Shown here in pieces: positions 17,519-26,972 of a stretch of 64,000 nucleotides of DNA; position 1 is the first letter of the stretch; every line of letters begins with the position of its first letter. The DNA lies in the NCBI GenBank assembly GCA_040752355.1, contig JBFMHE010000015.1, forward strand, positions 1 through 64,000, in the 5' to 3' direction. This DNA is from Nitrospirota bacterium. GTDB taxonomy: Bacteria > Nitrospirota > Thermodesulfovibrionia > Thermodesulfovibrionales > Dissulfurispiraceae. A program made the position numbers and the translations under genes. The notes under the pieces are model-generated. The model had not been told where the DNA came from. It saw only the letters and a list, made by a program, of their open reading frames with translations, and ran no database searches.

Positions 17519-19777
17519 TTAAAAGAATGACCCGAAGGTAAACTCCACCTTGCTCTCCGATTCACCCGGTCTCTTGTCCAGGTTGTATCCCCACTCGATC
17601 CTGATGGGACCCATGGGGGATATCCATCTGATACCGAAGCCGGTGGTGTATCTCAGGTCGCTGCCCAGTGTTTCTCCCTTATCGTAGGCCCGTCCCGCAT
17701 CGAAGAAGACGAGGCCTTTGAACTTGTACTCCGAAACGATGGGGAATATGTACTCAGCGTTGAATATCAGCTGCTTCTCGCCGCCGATCGGCTCACCGTT
17801 GATATCGAGGGGGCCTCCCTCTCCGTAACCGAGGCCGCGTATCGTATAGATGCCTCCTACATAGAACCGCTCGTACAAGGGAATCTTCTTATTGAAAAGG
17901 CCCGTCAGGTAGCCGATACTCCCCCTCAGGTGTACGGTCGTTACATCGAATACCGGGAAGTACCAGCTCGAATCATAGACTCCCTTGATAAAGGCATTAT
18001 CCCCGCCCAGTCCCGCAAAGGTGAAGCGAGCGGAATTCCTCGATCCCCTCGTAGGATCGAGGTAATTATCCCGCGTGTCGCGCGCAACAGAGAATCCGAC
18101 GCTGCTCGTGAGGCGCTCCCCCTGTTGGTCCTTCACTATCAGGGATGCGGTCTCTTTAATGTTGAATATTTCGACGTTCTCGAAATTATATGCTACTGAT
18201 GCGCCCCAGTATTCCCAGAAGCTTTTGCCGAGCGATACCTCGAAGCCCGTTGCCTTGCGGTCGAAGTTGCCGTATTCCCGCTCGGTCTTATAGATGCTGG
18301 CGCCGAACGAGAGCGGTTTATCCAGGAACCAGGGGTCCCTGAACGAAAGCTCATAGAACGAGCTCCGGCCTCCAAGCTCGCCGCGGAGCTTTATATACTG
18401 GCCTTTGCCGAAGAGGTTGCCCTGGGTAACGTCGACCATGGCGACGAACTTGTCCACCGAGCTGTAGCCGCCGCCGACACTCAGGAAGCCCGTGGGCTTC
18501 TCTTTTACCGTCACATCGAGATCGACCAGTTTTTCTTCCGGCTTCGGCTTCGGCGCGATGTCAACGGTCTCGAAGTACTGGAGGTTGTTCAGCCGCTCAT
18601 AGCTCCTCTTCAGCGCCGAGGCATTGAAGGTGTCCCCCTCGTCGAGCCTGACCTCTCTCCGGATGACCTTGTCCCTCGTCTTGGTGTTGCCGGAGATCTC
18701 GACCCTGCCCACACGGTATTTTTCGCCCTCGCTGATGCGGTAAACGACCTTCGCCTCCTTTTTCTGCTCATCGGGAACGAGGTCGGGGAAGATAGAGACG
18801 AGGGCATAGCCGTTGTTCGCATATTGGTCGGTAAGCGCCGACACATCCTTGGTCAGGACCGACTTGCTGAAGACCGTGCCCGGCGTCAGCTTTATCAGGG
18901 GGCGCAGCGTCGCCTCGGGGAATACTTTGTTGCCGGCGATCTCGACCGAAGAGACCTTGAACTGCTCGCCTTCCGCGATCGGGATGGTAATGGTCATGCC
19001 CCGCTTGTCATCCGTAAGCTGGAGCCTCGGCTCGCCGACCGCCACTTTGATGTACCCGTTATCGTAGTAGAGGTCTTTTATACGGTCGATATCTGCCCGC
19101 ATGACATCCTTTTTATAGTAGCCGCTGCCGGTGACGAACGAGAACAGCCACCGCTCCCGGGTCTTCATCGCCTTCTTGATCTTGCGCGAGGAGAGAGCTT
19201 TGTTCCCCTCGAGCTTGATCTGCTTTATTTTTACTTTCCGGCCTTCGTCAATCTGGTAGGTGACCGTGACCTCGCCCTCGTCGACCTTTTTCACCACCGG
19301 CACGACCCGCGCGAGATAATAGCCTTCGTCCTCGTAGAAGGCCCGCAGCTTCCCGGCATTGTCATTGATGAGCGTGACATCCGAAAGAGCGCCGGGCGAC
19401 AGCGTTATCTTTTCCCTCAGCTTGTCGTTATCGAACTCCTCGTTTCCCTGGAAGTCCACTTTGATGATGGTGGGCTTTTCCTTGACGACATAGGTGACCT
19501 TTATCCCCCCCTCGAAGGGCTCGATGGTGACATTGACATCATCGAAATAGCCCATCCGGTAGATCGCCTTTATGTCCTCGGTGGTCTTCTCGTTCGAGAG
19601 CGGCTCCCCGACCTTCTGGGAGACCTTCCCCCTGACAGAGCCCTCTTCGATACGCTTGACCCCTTTGACCTCTACGGCGGTCACTATAGGCAGCTCTTCA
19701 GCAAAAGCGGTCCCGAGAAAAAGGGCGGCAGCTATTACAATGATACAAGAAATTGCTTTGCTTGTCTTCATGCTCAA
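17519..19777 (-). CDS. bamA: Outer membrane protein assembly factor BamA
   Basis: A 752-residue Omp85 protein: signal peptide (residues 1-26), five POTRA domains (about 28-430) and a C-terminal 16-strand barrel. The loop-6 motif appears as VGGIYTIRGLGYGEGGPL, and the last strands include GIRWISPMGPIRIEWGYNL with a terminal Phe (EFTFGSFF), the C-terminal signature for outer-membrane insertion. It heads the bamA-skp-lpxD-fabZ-lpxA-lpxI operon. Translation could also begin at the Met at 19771. The 288-base gap before the next gene shows nothing definite. Confidence 0.96.
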   Translation of the reverse strand: MSMKTSKAISCIIVIAAALFLGTAFAEELPIVTAVEVKGVKRIEEGSVRGKVSQKVGEPLSNEKTTEDIKAIYRMGYFDDVNVTIEPFEGGIKVTYVVKEKPTIIKVDFQGNEEFDNDKLREKITLSPGALSDVTLINDNAGKLRAFYEDEGYYLARVVPVVKKVDEGEVTVTYQIDEGRKVKIKQIKLEGNKALSSRKIKKAMKTRERWLFSFVTGSGYYKKDVMRADIDRIKDLYYDNGYIKVAVGEPRLQLTDDKRGMTITIPIAEGEQFKVSSVEIAGNKVFPEATLRPLIKLTPGTVFSKSVLTKDVSALTDQYANNGYALVSIFPDLVPDEQKKEAKVVYRISEGEKYRVGRVEISGNTKTRDKVIRREVRLDEGDTFNASALKRSYERLNNLQYFETVDIAPKPKPEEKLVDLDVTVKEKPTGFLSVGGGYSSVDKFVAMVDVTQGNLFGKGQYIKLRGELGGRSSFYELSFRDPWFLDKPLSFGASIYKTEREYGNFDRKATGFEVSLGKSFWEYWGASVAYNFENVEIFNIKETASLIVKDQQGERLTSSVGFSVARDTRDNYLDPTRGSRNSARFTFAGLGGDNAFIKGVYDSSWYFPVFDVTTVHLRGSIGYLTGLFNKKIPLYERFYVGGIYTIRGLGYGEGGPLDINGEPIGGEKQLIFNAEYIFPIVSEYKFKGLVFFDAGRAYDKGETLGSDLRYTTGFGIRWISPMGPIRIEWGYNLDKRPGESESKVEFTFGSFF

Positions 19778-20065
19778 TTCATCTATTCGGTCGGGCCGAC
19801 CGGCCCTTTCCGGCCCCTCTCTTCACTAAAGATGGCTCAAGCGTAACGCTTGCCGGGATTTCCAAGTGTGCAGAATACATATGTACTTTTACACTGCCGG
19901 TTAGTATACCACAATAGTAATCAAGAAAATCCACTCTGTCTGCGCAGACTTTCAGAGGGAAATATCCCGGCTCTTCATAAGGGCCCGGGGGGAAAAGGCG
20001 GGCAGTATGCCGGTGAACAGCTCTCGTCGGCCTTTTAGAGAACAGCGTTCGGGAGGCTTATCGAA

Positions 20066-20791
20066 TCAATTATCAGCAAGAGCGAACTGAAAGAGCTTGA
20101 TTGCCTTTACGCCGTCCGTGTCGGTTGCAGAGGCTTTAAAGGTATAGGCCCCTTTCTCTCTTTTCTGGGGCTTCCATACGATCCTTCCCGTTTCCTTTTC
20201 TATGGACATCCCTTCCAGAAGAGGCTCCTCGAGCGCAAAGGTGATCTTATCCCCATCCGGATCGCTCCCGACCAGCTGGAGCTCGATGCTCTCGTCCACC
20301 TTCTGTTTCGTCTCCTTCAATTCGAGCGAAGGGGGGGCGCTCTGGATGTAAAGATAGCCGCTCTCGCGTGCATGCCCGGCCTCCTCATCAGCATGCGGGA
20401 CCACGCTTACATTGACTACGTCCCCCTTTTTAAAAAGGCCGGAGGGCAAGGTATTTCCTTGTGCCTCCTTGATAATCCTGCCGTTAACTTTCCACTGGTA
20501 CGAATAGACAACAGCATTCATTTCGCCGGAGGCGGATGTCACTTCAGCTTTGATCTGGTCGGTAACGGTTGAGGACTGAGGAGTCAGCACAATCGATCCT
20601 ATGGTCGGGCGCTTTCTCGTCTCCTCTCTCAAGGGCGTGACAGGCTCATTGATCAGCTGCAAGGGAGCTGCCTCCATTTTCGGACTGGCAACCCCCTTCT
20701 GCTCCACGGTTCCCTTACTGGTAAGGGAGTAAAAGAGCGCCGGGAGCACGAGAGCAACGATGATGAGCAGATATGCAGTATGCCTTTTCAC
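20066..20791 (-). CDS. Exported Ig/cadherin-like domain protein of the pilus locus
   Basis: A 241-residue protein with an N-terminal signal or anchor (HTAYLLIIVALVLPALFYSL), then two beta-sandwich-like regions: TPQSSTVTDQIKAEVTSASG through VYSYQWKVNGRII, and LVGSDPDGDKITFALEEPL through GRIVWKPQKREKGAYTFKA. The second has the DPDGD calcium-type turn and xIxWxP pattern of cadherin-like/He_PIG domains. It follows the pilY1 gene by 58 bases. It may be a pilus or adhesin accessory factor; this is inferred from position. Confidence 0.72.
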   Translation of the reverse strand: MKRHTAYLLIIVALVLPALFYSLTSKGTVEQKGVASPKMEAAPLQLINEPVTPLREETRKRPTIGSIVLTPQSSTVTDQIKAEVTSASGEMNAVVYSYQWKVNGRIIKEAQGNTLPSGLFKKGDVVNVSVVPHADEEAGHARESGYLYIQSAPPSLELKETKQKVDESIELQLVGSDPDGDKITFALEEPLLEGMSIEKETGRIVWKPQKREKGAYTFKASATDTDGVKAIKLFQFALADN

Positions 20792-20849
20792 TCTATCCTC
20801 CCCGTACCGTTACTCTCGGTCTGCTCTTTCAGCAAGGTGTCGTCACCTC

Positions 20850-23831
20850 TTAGCGTACTCTCCTGTCTTTCCAGTAGAGCATGTTGGCGCTCGGAGAGGG
20901 AAGAAAAGACAGCCCGGGAGGAATTATCGTGCCGCCGCTCAATCCGGCGCCGCCGCTGAGGGTGACATAGAGCGTCACCGTCTTGCCGTCAGGGCCTATG
21001 GTGACAACCGGCCCCGAGGCGATGCCTACACCGATACTGATGCTCCGGGCGCCGTTTGCCAGTGCGCCATCGCACGTTTCGTAATTTATGGCATAGAACT
21101 TCGATGTCCCCGCCTGGTCGCAGGCGCTCCCGCCCTCTGAAGGGATATAGGTGGTAAAGTACACGACACCGCCGAAAACGACAATATCGGACAATGCCTT
21201 TTCACGCCCCGTAAAGTTTATATACCATCCTTTTATGGTGCTGTTGCACTGGTTTTGTTCAGAAGTGACATTCTCGAAATCGTTCAGGCTGTAAACTTTA
21301 GTGCGGTCATTGTCTTTAGCTCCCATAACCTTCTCGTTGGTGCTCGCCGCAGTAGGGTCTGTCTTGTCGCCTGTCGACCAATAAACCCACAGGTTCCCGC
21401 TCCTGTCTCGTGCAACGGTGGGGGCGTTAAAGACAGGGCGAGCGCCCTCTCCTTGGCTTCCGGTCGCATTGAACAGCAAGCCACCGCTCCATGAGGAGGT
21501 GCTGCTGCAGGAAGCCATCTGGCTCGAGGTGCAGAATTTCAGCCGCCATATGTTGCCCCCGAGGTCGCCGATATAGGCGGTGTCTACATATCCGTCATTA
21601 TCCGTATCGACAATGGCAGGAGGCGCGGGAACACTGTATTCCATCGACGAGTTGTCAGCCCGCGTATAGCTCCACAGTACACTTCCTGTTCTGAGATCTA
21701 TCACGAAGAAGCCCTTGCCGCGCGTGTCGCACGAGCCTCCTCCGGCGCAGTTGGCGGCATTGTAGCCGCCGCCGATAAAGCCGACCCACCGCTCATTGCC
21801 GCCGTACTTTACCCTTCCGATAACCATCCGGCTCCACGGCTCGCCCAGGTAGGGGGCGTTTAAAGAGGTGGGAGCAATGCGCCACTTGTACTGGGGAGTA
21901 AGAGGTTCGGTGAAATCAAAGGTGTAATAGCCGCAGAAGTTGCTGTAGGTCGATGAGTACGTTGCGCTGAATCCCGAACTGCAGGAGGAAGAGGAGCTCC
22001 ACAGTGTCGAGCCGCCGCCCCGGCCCTCTCCGAATACCGCTAATGTCCTCCAGTCTCCTTCAGCTTTGGTTCCTCCTGTCCCCGTGCCCAGCCACACGTC
22101 GGCAGCGGTTACCGGCCCGTCGATAAAGTATTGATGGAGGAGCCCCGTAGGATGAGCGGCATGGGTAATATTTTTTAATTTGGGCAGGAGATTGGGCGGA
22201 ATAAAGCTCCAGACCTCGGCGCCGTCCAGTGTCCTGAATGCGTGGAACTGCCCGTCGTTGGCCCCTGCTATAACAACTCTTTTACCGTTGGCCGAAGTCC
22301 TCTCATGGTTGGCGCGGAACGCGGCAAAGGCATTGTTGCTGTCGAGCGCATCATTGAAGTATAAAGAGGGGGTGCCGATCGTTATCGGGTTGGAGCGGAA
22401 TATGTCTCCCAGCTTCCAGTTGTCGGGGTTGCGGTCCGATTCTCCCCGTATATATCCGACGATGGCATCCCTCTCGGCAGTGGTCGCGACCCCTACGTCG
22501 GCAGCAGTGATATAATCAGCAGTAAAGGGGACGAGAGCCCCCGACTTATAGGTGACCATGTTCCTCGATGCCGCTGCTGTCGCTTGGAGCTTGGCTCCCG
22601 CGTCCCATACAAAGTTTCCGATAGAGCCGTCTGCATTGATGGCGTACTTTTTCAGGTGCCCGCGCCAGAACGGGTCGCTGTTCAAGGGAACGAACGAGGC
22701 CTCGTAGAGAAAGTTCTCGTCGGACACTCTTGACGACGAGACCGACGCGAGAGAAAAGGCATAATTAGCCTCCTTGATGATGTTGAACGCCTGCTTGAGC
22801 GCCGTGGCAAGGTCGTCGGCACTGGCTGCGAGGAATGCGTAGCCGGCGAGGGGGAGGCTGCCGGGGTCGTTGGAGGTCGCAAAGCAGTTGGGGCATACGC
22901 CGGAAGTCGAGGTCTCGCTGCAGCTGCTGACACTCGACGGATAGAGCGCATTGCCCTCTATGGTATAAGCGCCGGTGTTCCCCGAATTGGCGATAAGCGG
23001 GTTGTCGGTACCGCCGTAGTAGGCGGCCCAGTTGAGGGTGTTCTCCAGATAATTGGGCATGGCTGAGCCGAAGCCCACGACAAAAACCTTGTATCCGCTG
23101 TCGGCAAGAGCCTTCGCCTTTGCGACAGTCTCCCTCCTCCTCTTGTACTGGTCGCTTTGGGTCTCGCCGCCCGTACCACCGCAGGCATAGGTGTCAGCGC
23201 CATCTGTTATAAGGATGGCGAATTTTTTCCGGCAGAGGCCATCGGCATCGGCGTCCTGATGGTTTTTGAGATAGAGCATTGCTTCGTTGAGGGAGGATGC
23301 GAGCGGTGTGCCCCCGTTTGCATTCTCACAGTCGACCCTGCTGTTTATATAACTATACGAGGAGCCTATCCCCAATGCATTGGAGGTCGAGGAAGACTCA
23401 CTGCACCCCGAGGTGTTCTTTCTTCCCAGCCGAATATTCCCTGTGGCGTAGTCGCCGCTTGTATCATTGCCGTCATGGAATCTCATGTATCCTATGCGTA
23501 TCGACAAGCTCGATTCATCGCTGTTGTTGATGGCGCTGTCATCGTTGTCATCGAGAATATCGAAGATCGCCCTTTTTGCAATGGCGAGACGGCTGCACCT
23601 CGTGCTATGCCCATCACCCGAAGAGCTGAAAAAAGGCCCGCTGCAGGATGCGTTGCTCCATATGTCGTCCCCGCCTGCGGGATTCCAGTCCATGCTCCCC
23701 GACAGATCGAGAATGATGAGCGCATCGGGCTTTATCGTGGTGAAAAGCGCTGTCTCATCGGCATGCGCAAGGGGCAGTGCACAAAGTACGAGGAAAAGGA
23801 CACATAGAAATGTATGCTTATCGAGGTTCAT
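20850..23831 (-). CDS. pilY1: PilY1-like pilus tip adhesin
   Basis: A 993-residue secreted protein: signal peptide (about residues 1-24), an N-terminal von Willebrand A domain with MIDAS DLSGSMDW (about residue 42) and ITDGADTYACGG, then the C-terminal PilY1 beta-propeller with FHAFRTLDGAEVWSFIPP and the calcium loop DTDNDGYVDTAYIGDLGGN. PilY1 sits at the type IV pilus tip, primes assembly with minor pilins and regulates retraction. Many Ser/Cys residues in the vWA insert may form disulfides. It ends the minor-pilin operon. Confidence 0.93.
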   Translation of the reverse strand: MNLDKHTFLCVLFLVLCALPLAHADETALFTTIKPDALIILDLSGSMDWNPAGGDDIWSNASCSGPFFSSSGDGHSTRCSRLAIAKRAIFDILDDNDDSAINNSDESSLSIRIGYMRFHDGNDTSGDYATGNIRLGRKNTSGCSESSSTSNALGIGSSYSYINSRVDCENANGGTPLASSLNEAMLYLKNHQDADADGLCRKKFAILITDGADTYACGGTGGETQSDQYKRRRETVAKAKALADSGYKVFVVGFGSAMPNYLENTLNWAAYYGGTDNPLIANSGNTGAYTIEGNALYPSSVSSCSETSTSGVCPNCFATSNDPGSLPLAGYAFLAASADDLATALKQAFNIIKEANYAFSLASVSSSRVSDENFLYEASFVPLNSDPFWRGHLKKYAINADGSIGNFVWDAGAKLQATAAASRNMVTYKSGALVPFTADYITAADVGVATTAERDAIVGYIRGESDRNPDNWKLGDIFRSNPITIGTPSLYFNDALDSNNAFAAFRANHERTSANGKRVVIAGANDGQFHAFRTLDGAEVWSFIPPNLLPKLKNITHAAHPTGLLHQYFIDGPVTAADVWLGTGTGGTKAEGDWRTLAVFGEGRGGGSTLWSSSSSCSSGFSATYSSTYSNFCGYYTFDFTEPLTPQYKWRIAPTSLNAPYLGEPWSRMVIGRVKYGGNERWVGFIGGGYNAANCAGGGSCDTRGKGFFVIDLRTGSVLWSYTRADNSSMEYSVPAPPAIVDTDNDGYVDTAYIGDLGGNIWRLKFCTSSQMASCSSTSSWSGGLLFNATGSQGEGARPVFNAPTVARDRSGNLWVYWSTGDKTDPTAASTNEKVMGAKDNDRTKVYSLNDFENVTSEQNQCNSTIKGWYINFTGREKALSDIVVFGGVVYFTTYIPSEGGSACDQAGTSKFYAINYETCDGALANGARSISIGVGIASGPVVTIGPDGKTVTLYVTLSGGAGLSGGTIIPPGLSFLPSPSANMLYWKDRRVR

Positions 23832-23842
23832 GATCAGCCTCC

Positions 23843-24319
23843 TTATTGGTAGGTAGTGCCGAAAGGAACAGGGCCGAACCCCATTCCGAGCTCTATCCGG
23901 ACAGTGCTGTTATAGCGCGCATTCGTTCCGGTAACGACCGTGTCAAAGGTATCCTGCCCCATAGGAGGGGTTGGCCCCCCGGTCGACATGGTATACCCGG
24001 CCATGGGTATCCAGCCGGCCCCGCTGGCCACCGGGGCGCCGATAGTGTAGAGGGAGTCGGGATCGGTGGCAGGGTCGACCGGGACATTGGCGACCGCGGA
24101 AGAGCTGAAGGTCAGAGGCCCGAACCCCTGCAGCAGCATGCTGACGCCGGCTTCTGCCGCTGAAAACGCCTTTTTCTCGCCGGTAACCCTTGTGCTTATC
24201 CTTATGTCCCGTGTGGATACGGTGAACACGAGGACCCCGACAGCAGTAAGGATCAGGATCGCAAGGAGAGCGGCGATCATCGCAAAGCCTTTTTGATCAT
24301 GCATTTTCGTTTCTCTCAT
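23843..24319 (-). CDS. pilX: PilX-like minor pilin
   Basis: A 158-residue protein with a type IV prepilin-like N-terminus (DQKGFAMIAALLAILILTAVGVLVF) that lacks the usual Glu5, as many PilX proteins do. The adjoining TRDIRISTRVTGEKKAFSAAEAG is the PilX-type conserved helix. The globular part is short. It sits between pilW and pilY1, where minor pilins form the priming complex with PilY1. Start at 24319 is preceded by a GAGG; an in-frame Met at 24304 is also possible. Confidence 0.82.
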   Translation of the reverse strand: MRETKMHDQKGFAMIAALLAILILTAVGVLVFTVSTRDIRISTRVTGEKKAFSAAEAGVSMLLQGFGPLTFSSSAVANVPVDPATDPDSLYTIGAPVASGAGWIPMAGYTMSTGGPTPPMGQDTFDTVVTGTNARYNSTVRIELGMGFGPVPFGTTYQ

Positions 24320-24334
24320 ACCTGCCTCGTCGCC

Positions 24335-25111
24335 TTATGGAGGACTGATCACATGATTTCTCGGTGTAACGCTGGTCGAGTAGATCATCCGTCTCCTCTG
24401 CCCGGTATTGGGGTCGATATCTTCGGTCTCGACAGCAAGCGTGATCTCGATCCGCCGTATGCTCGGAACATTCGCCGGCAGGGATGCAAAAGGGATCATG
24501 GCGCCGCTGCCGTCAAAGAACCTGAACACCGGAATGTCGGTTCCCTCGTCATACGCTCCATTGCCGTTGACATCGTTTCTGACCCTTACAACTCTCGGAT
24601 TACCGGATGCAGCTGTATCGCCTAGAAAGGGTTGTGACCCGCCGCAACTCGTTGAGCGGGTAACGCGCTGGTTCGGAGCATCATAGGCATAGGTGATTAC
24701 CTCACTGGGGTCATCGATCGCGCCGTCACCATTAGGCCCCGCTGCACTATCCGTAATATCCATACCGATGGTCACTACGTTTGCCATAGAGCTCCCCGGC
24801 ACCGCCTGGATTCCTCTATTGGCGTTGACCGCTGACCCGCTGTTACACCCCGTTGTCCAGATGTTCGGGTTAAGCGTCGGATTGAACGATGCCATGCCCA
24901 GTTCTATCGCCATAAGCTCCAGGGCTGCCCGCACATCCTGCTGTGCAGCGACTTTCGATTCAATCACCATCGACGACCGCTGACCCGACTGGACCGCAAC
25001 AAAGATGGCGCCCAAGAGCATGAGGCCGATAGTAATAGCGAACAGGACCTCTACAAGGGTGAAGCCTTTTGTTTTCAAACAGGCTCTTTCGAATTCGGCA
25101 GTCTCGTTCAT
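24335..25111 (-). CDS. pilW: PilW-like minor pilin
   Basis: A 258-residue protein with a class III prepilin leader, cleavage expected after TKG before FTLVEVLFAITIGLMLLG (Glu5 present). The following helix and the RAALELMAIELGMA segment match PilW proteins. The C-terminal half carries beta-rich segments (VRVRNDVNGNGAYDEGTD resembles a calcium-binding loop). Translated with the neighbouring pilV and pilX genes. Confidence 0.85.
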   Translation of the reverse strand: MNETAEFERACLKTKGFTLVEVLFAITIGLMLLGAIFVAVQSGQRSSMVIESKVAAQQDVRAALELMAIELGMASFNPTLNPNIWTTGCNSGSAVNANRGIQAVPGSSMANVVTIGMDITDSAAGPNGDGAIDDPSEVITYAYDAPNQRVTRSTSCGGSQPFLGDTAASGNPRVVRVRNDVNGNGAYDEGTDIPVFRFFDGSGAMIPFASLPANVPSIRRIEITLAVETEDIDPNTGQRRRMIYSTSVTPRNHVISPP

Positions 25112-25120
25112 TTCAGCAGC

Positions 25121-25585
25121 CTAGTTGTAATTGGGAGTTACTGAATTGTTAACACAGCCCCCAGGAAACCTGAAGGCCTCCTGTCTCGTGACTATTGTGC
25201 TCTCGGACACGGCCGGGCTCCCGGGCGGAGTCACCCTGATCGTCAATCTCCAGGTCAGGTTCGGCACGACCGGGACGATATTCGTCTGGACAATGTACTG
25301 GATATCGCCGGCCCCCGTGCTCACGGGACCGTTCGCAAAGGTTGTCTTGATGTTCGGGTTGGATTGCACGACATTGTTGCAGGGATTCATTATGAGCGCC
25401 GATTTGGCTTCGAGCTCTTCGTGCAGTATGCCTGCGGCCCTGCCCAGAAAATCGGACTTCCCCGACAGCCACCACCCCTGCGGCTGCATGGACATGAGCC
25501 CCATAACCCCGATCATGGTCAGGAGGAGCGCGATGAGCACTTCGATCATGCTCAGACCTCTATTATTGGAGATCGAATCGGACAT
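25121..25585 (-). CDS. pilV: PilV-like minor pilin
   Basis: A 154-residue protein with prepilin peptidase site NRG followed by LSMIEVLIALLLTMIGVMGL (Glu5 present), then a PilV-like QPQGWWLSGKSDFLGRAAGIL region. Its start lies inside the end of the fimT gene (23-base overlap), and it is followed after nine bases by pilW. The order fimT-pilV-pilW-pilX-pilY1 is the classic minor pilin operon. Confidence 0.85.
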   Translation of the reverse strand: MSDSISNNRGLSMIEVLIALLLTMIGVMGLMSMQPQGWWLSGKSDFLGRAAGILHEELEAKSALIMNPCNNVVQSNPNIKTTFANGPVSTGAGDIQYIVQTNIVPVVPNLTWRLTIRVTPPGSPAVSESTIVTRQEAFRFPGGCVNNSVTPNYN

Positions 25586-26051
25586 AGGTCCTTCCCGTAA
25601 TGTTGGTAGTGATTTCAGCCCAGGAGGGCCTGTTAGTTAAAATCAATCTGACCGTCCCAGGAGTTGCCGTTCCTCTCGTTTGAAAAGTGTACTGAGTTTC
25701 TGTAGTATTGGGAGCCCCGGCAATGGCAATATTCGTTCCGATGGCCGAAAAGTCCCGAACGGTCGGGGGCTCCCATCCGGCACAGGGAGACTGCGCAACC
25801 GCACCACACCGCTCGGTCGTGTAGTTATTGGGCACTACATTAATGGTCAGTCTGAACTGCCTGTTTTCAGCTATCGCTCTTTCCTTCAGCTCGAAGAAAT
25901 CGGACTCGAGCGCTCGCGCAGCGGATTTGAGCTTCTTGTTCTCCGTAAAATTGTGAAACGCCGGCATGGCGATCGCCCCTGCAATTGCGGCGATAGCAAC
26001 TGCTATAATGAGTTCTACTATCGAAAACCCTTCTTGTGTTCCGGCTCTCAT
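25563..26051 (-). CDS. fimT: FimT/GspH-type minor pilin
   Basis: A 162-residue pseudopilin: prepilin site QEG followed by FSIVELIIAVAIAAIAGAIAMPAF, then the GspH/FimT segment KLKSAARALESDFFELKERAIAEN. The C-terminal part is a beta-rich domain with two cysteines (RCGAVAQSPC). FimT-type pilins can be pilus primers and, in some species, bind DNA. First gene of the minor pilin operon, about 240 bases behind pilA. Confidence 0.86.
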   Translation of the reverse strand: MRAGTQEGFSIVELIIAVAIAAIAGAIAMPAFHNFTENKKLKSAARALESDFFELKERAIAENRQFRLTINVVPNNYTTERCGAVAQSPCAGWEPPTVRDFSAIGTNIAIAGAPNTTETQYTFQTRGTATPGTVRLILTNRPSWAEITTNITGRTYVRFDLQ

Positions 26052-26232
26052 CAGTATCTCCTCGCACTATTCAAGCAAATAGAATGCCAGCAGTCCATAC
26101 TTAAAAATCCCTTTATATGTAAGTGCCCTCAGATCCTTGCTGGCGTACGCTCGGTAGTCGATTCCACAGTTATGGGCAGTGAAGTACATAAGGATTGATA
26201 TTCGGCAGATTTTGCCACAAATGACAAAATAG

Positions 26233-26259
26233 CAAGGGGCGTTTATGCAACGCCCCTTG
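26233..26259 (-). terminator. Hairpin behind pilA
   Basis: A perfect 11-bp stem (caaggggcgtt / aacgccccttg) with a 5-base loop lies 34 bases after the pilA stop. On the minus strand it is followed by a weakly T-rich run (ctattttgtc). It probably terminates or attenuates between abundant pilA mRNA and the minor pilin genes. Confidence 0.65.
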
Positions 26260-26293
26260 ATCCCTAACACTAACTTCCTGTTAACAGATGCTA

Positions 26294-26740
26294 TTAGAAG
26301 TTTGTATATACGCCTGTGCAAGAGTTGTATGATGCTGACCATGCTGCAGGGAGTTCAGCATGAGTGCCGGTTACGGTGAATCCAGCTGCACCCGTCGGGC
26401 ACGCCACAAAGGCGAGCGCAAGGGTCACATTTCTTGATATATTCAAGCCACCAGTCACCGTGTTTCCTCCGCCGGTGATATCACATTGAGCAGGGCCAGG
26501 GCCGCATCCCGCAGGACCGGTAGGCATTGCTCCAAAATCAGCTTGAAAGCCCGCGATACCAGCTATTGCGTTCCTTACGTCTGTTCTCGTCGCATTTCTG
26601 AAAGCGCTTTCCCGGTACCTTGTAAACTGCGGGATCGCTATCGCTGCAAGGATGGCGATGATTGCGATGACGATCAGCAGCTCGACGAGGGTAAAGCCTC
26701 TCTCATCCCTTACCTTCATTGTGTTGATTGCCTTGAACAT
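26294..26740 (-). CDS. pilA: Type IV major pilin PilA
   Basis: A 148-residue type IVa pilin. The leader ends ERG before FTLVELLIVIAIIAILAAIAI, with Glu5 of the mature protein, cleaved and methylated by PilD. The mature protein (about 136 residues) has a polar helix continuation (PQFTRYRESAFRNATRTDVR) and a compact Cys-containing domain (CGPGPAQC and a pair near the C-terminus). The ATG at 26740 follows a good AAGGAGG. A sigma-54 promoter lies upstream and the PilS/PilR regulators are divergent. Confidence 0.93.
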   Translation of the reverse strand: MFKAINTMKVRDERGFTLVELLIVIAIIAILAAIAIPQFTRYRESAFRNATRTDVRNAIAGIAGFQADFGAMPTGPAGCGPGPAQCDITGGGNTVTGGLNISRNVTLALAFVACPTGAAGFTVTGTHAELPAAWSASYNSCTGVYTNF

Positions 26741-26821
26741 TGAAACCTCCTTTTCGCTTTCATCCGTCTTCGGCGGATGAATTCTGCTTCCTAGTAGTTC
26801 TTCCAAACGACATTTCTGTAA

Positions 26822-26851
26822 AAGCACGTTCCATGCCAGCGGAACGTGCTT
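26822..26851. repeat. Perfect inverted repeat overlapping the pilA promoter
   Basis: Arms aagcacgttcc and ggaacgtgctt (11 bp, perfect) flank an 8-base centre. The -24/-12 elements lie within it, so it may be a protein-binding site or chance overlap. Confidence 0.6.
26823..26838 (-). promoter_or_regulatory. Sigma-54 promoter of pilA
   Basis: On the minus strand TGGCATGGAACGTGCT has the invariant GG and GC separated by exactly ten bases, close to the TGGCACG-N4-TTGC consensus. It would start transcription near 26812, about 70 bases before the pilA ATG. PilR is a sigma-54 activator encoded divergently, which fits. Confidence 0.75.
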
Positions 26852-26910
26852 CAGAAGGGAGCTGTTTTTTCAGTGATTTGATGAAGGGGTGCTTTTGAAT
26901 CGTCCTCGCA

Positions 26911-26951
26911 ATGACAATTTCCGGCAGGCAGGGATTGACAAAAATTGTCAT
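26911..26951. promoter_or_regulatory. Candidate PilR enhancer site and pilS promoter
   Basis: The perfect inverted arms atgacaattt (26911-26920) and aaattgtcat (26942-26951) are centred 31 bp apart, about three helical turns, and lie roughly 100-140 bp upstream of the predicted pilA start, a usual place for a sigma-54 activator. A TTGACA (26935-26940) with TAGACT 17 bases on could drive pilS, giving a nearly leaderless mRNA. Both roles are inferred. Confidence 0.45.
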
Positions 26952-26972
26952 CGTACATAGACTAGTGGCGCA

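Noticed and set aside
26067-26342. A 91-codon minus-strand frame between fimT and pilA
   Set aside because: It runs through the pilA stop and the terminator hairpin, lacks a ribosome binding site and has no family pattern.
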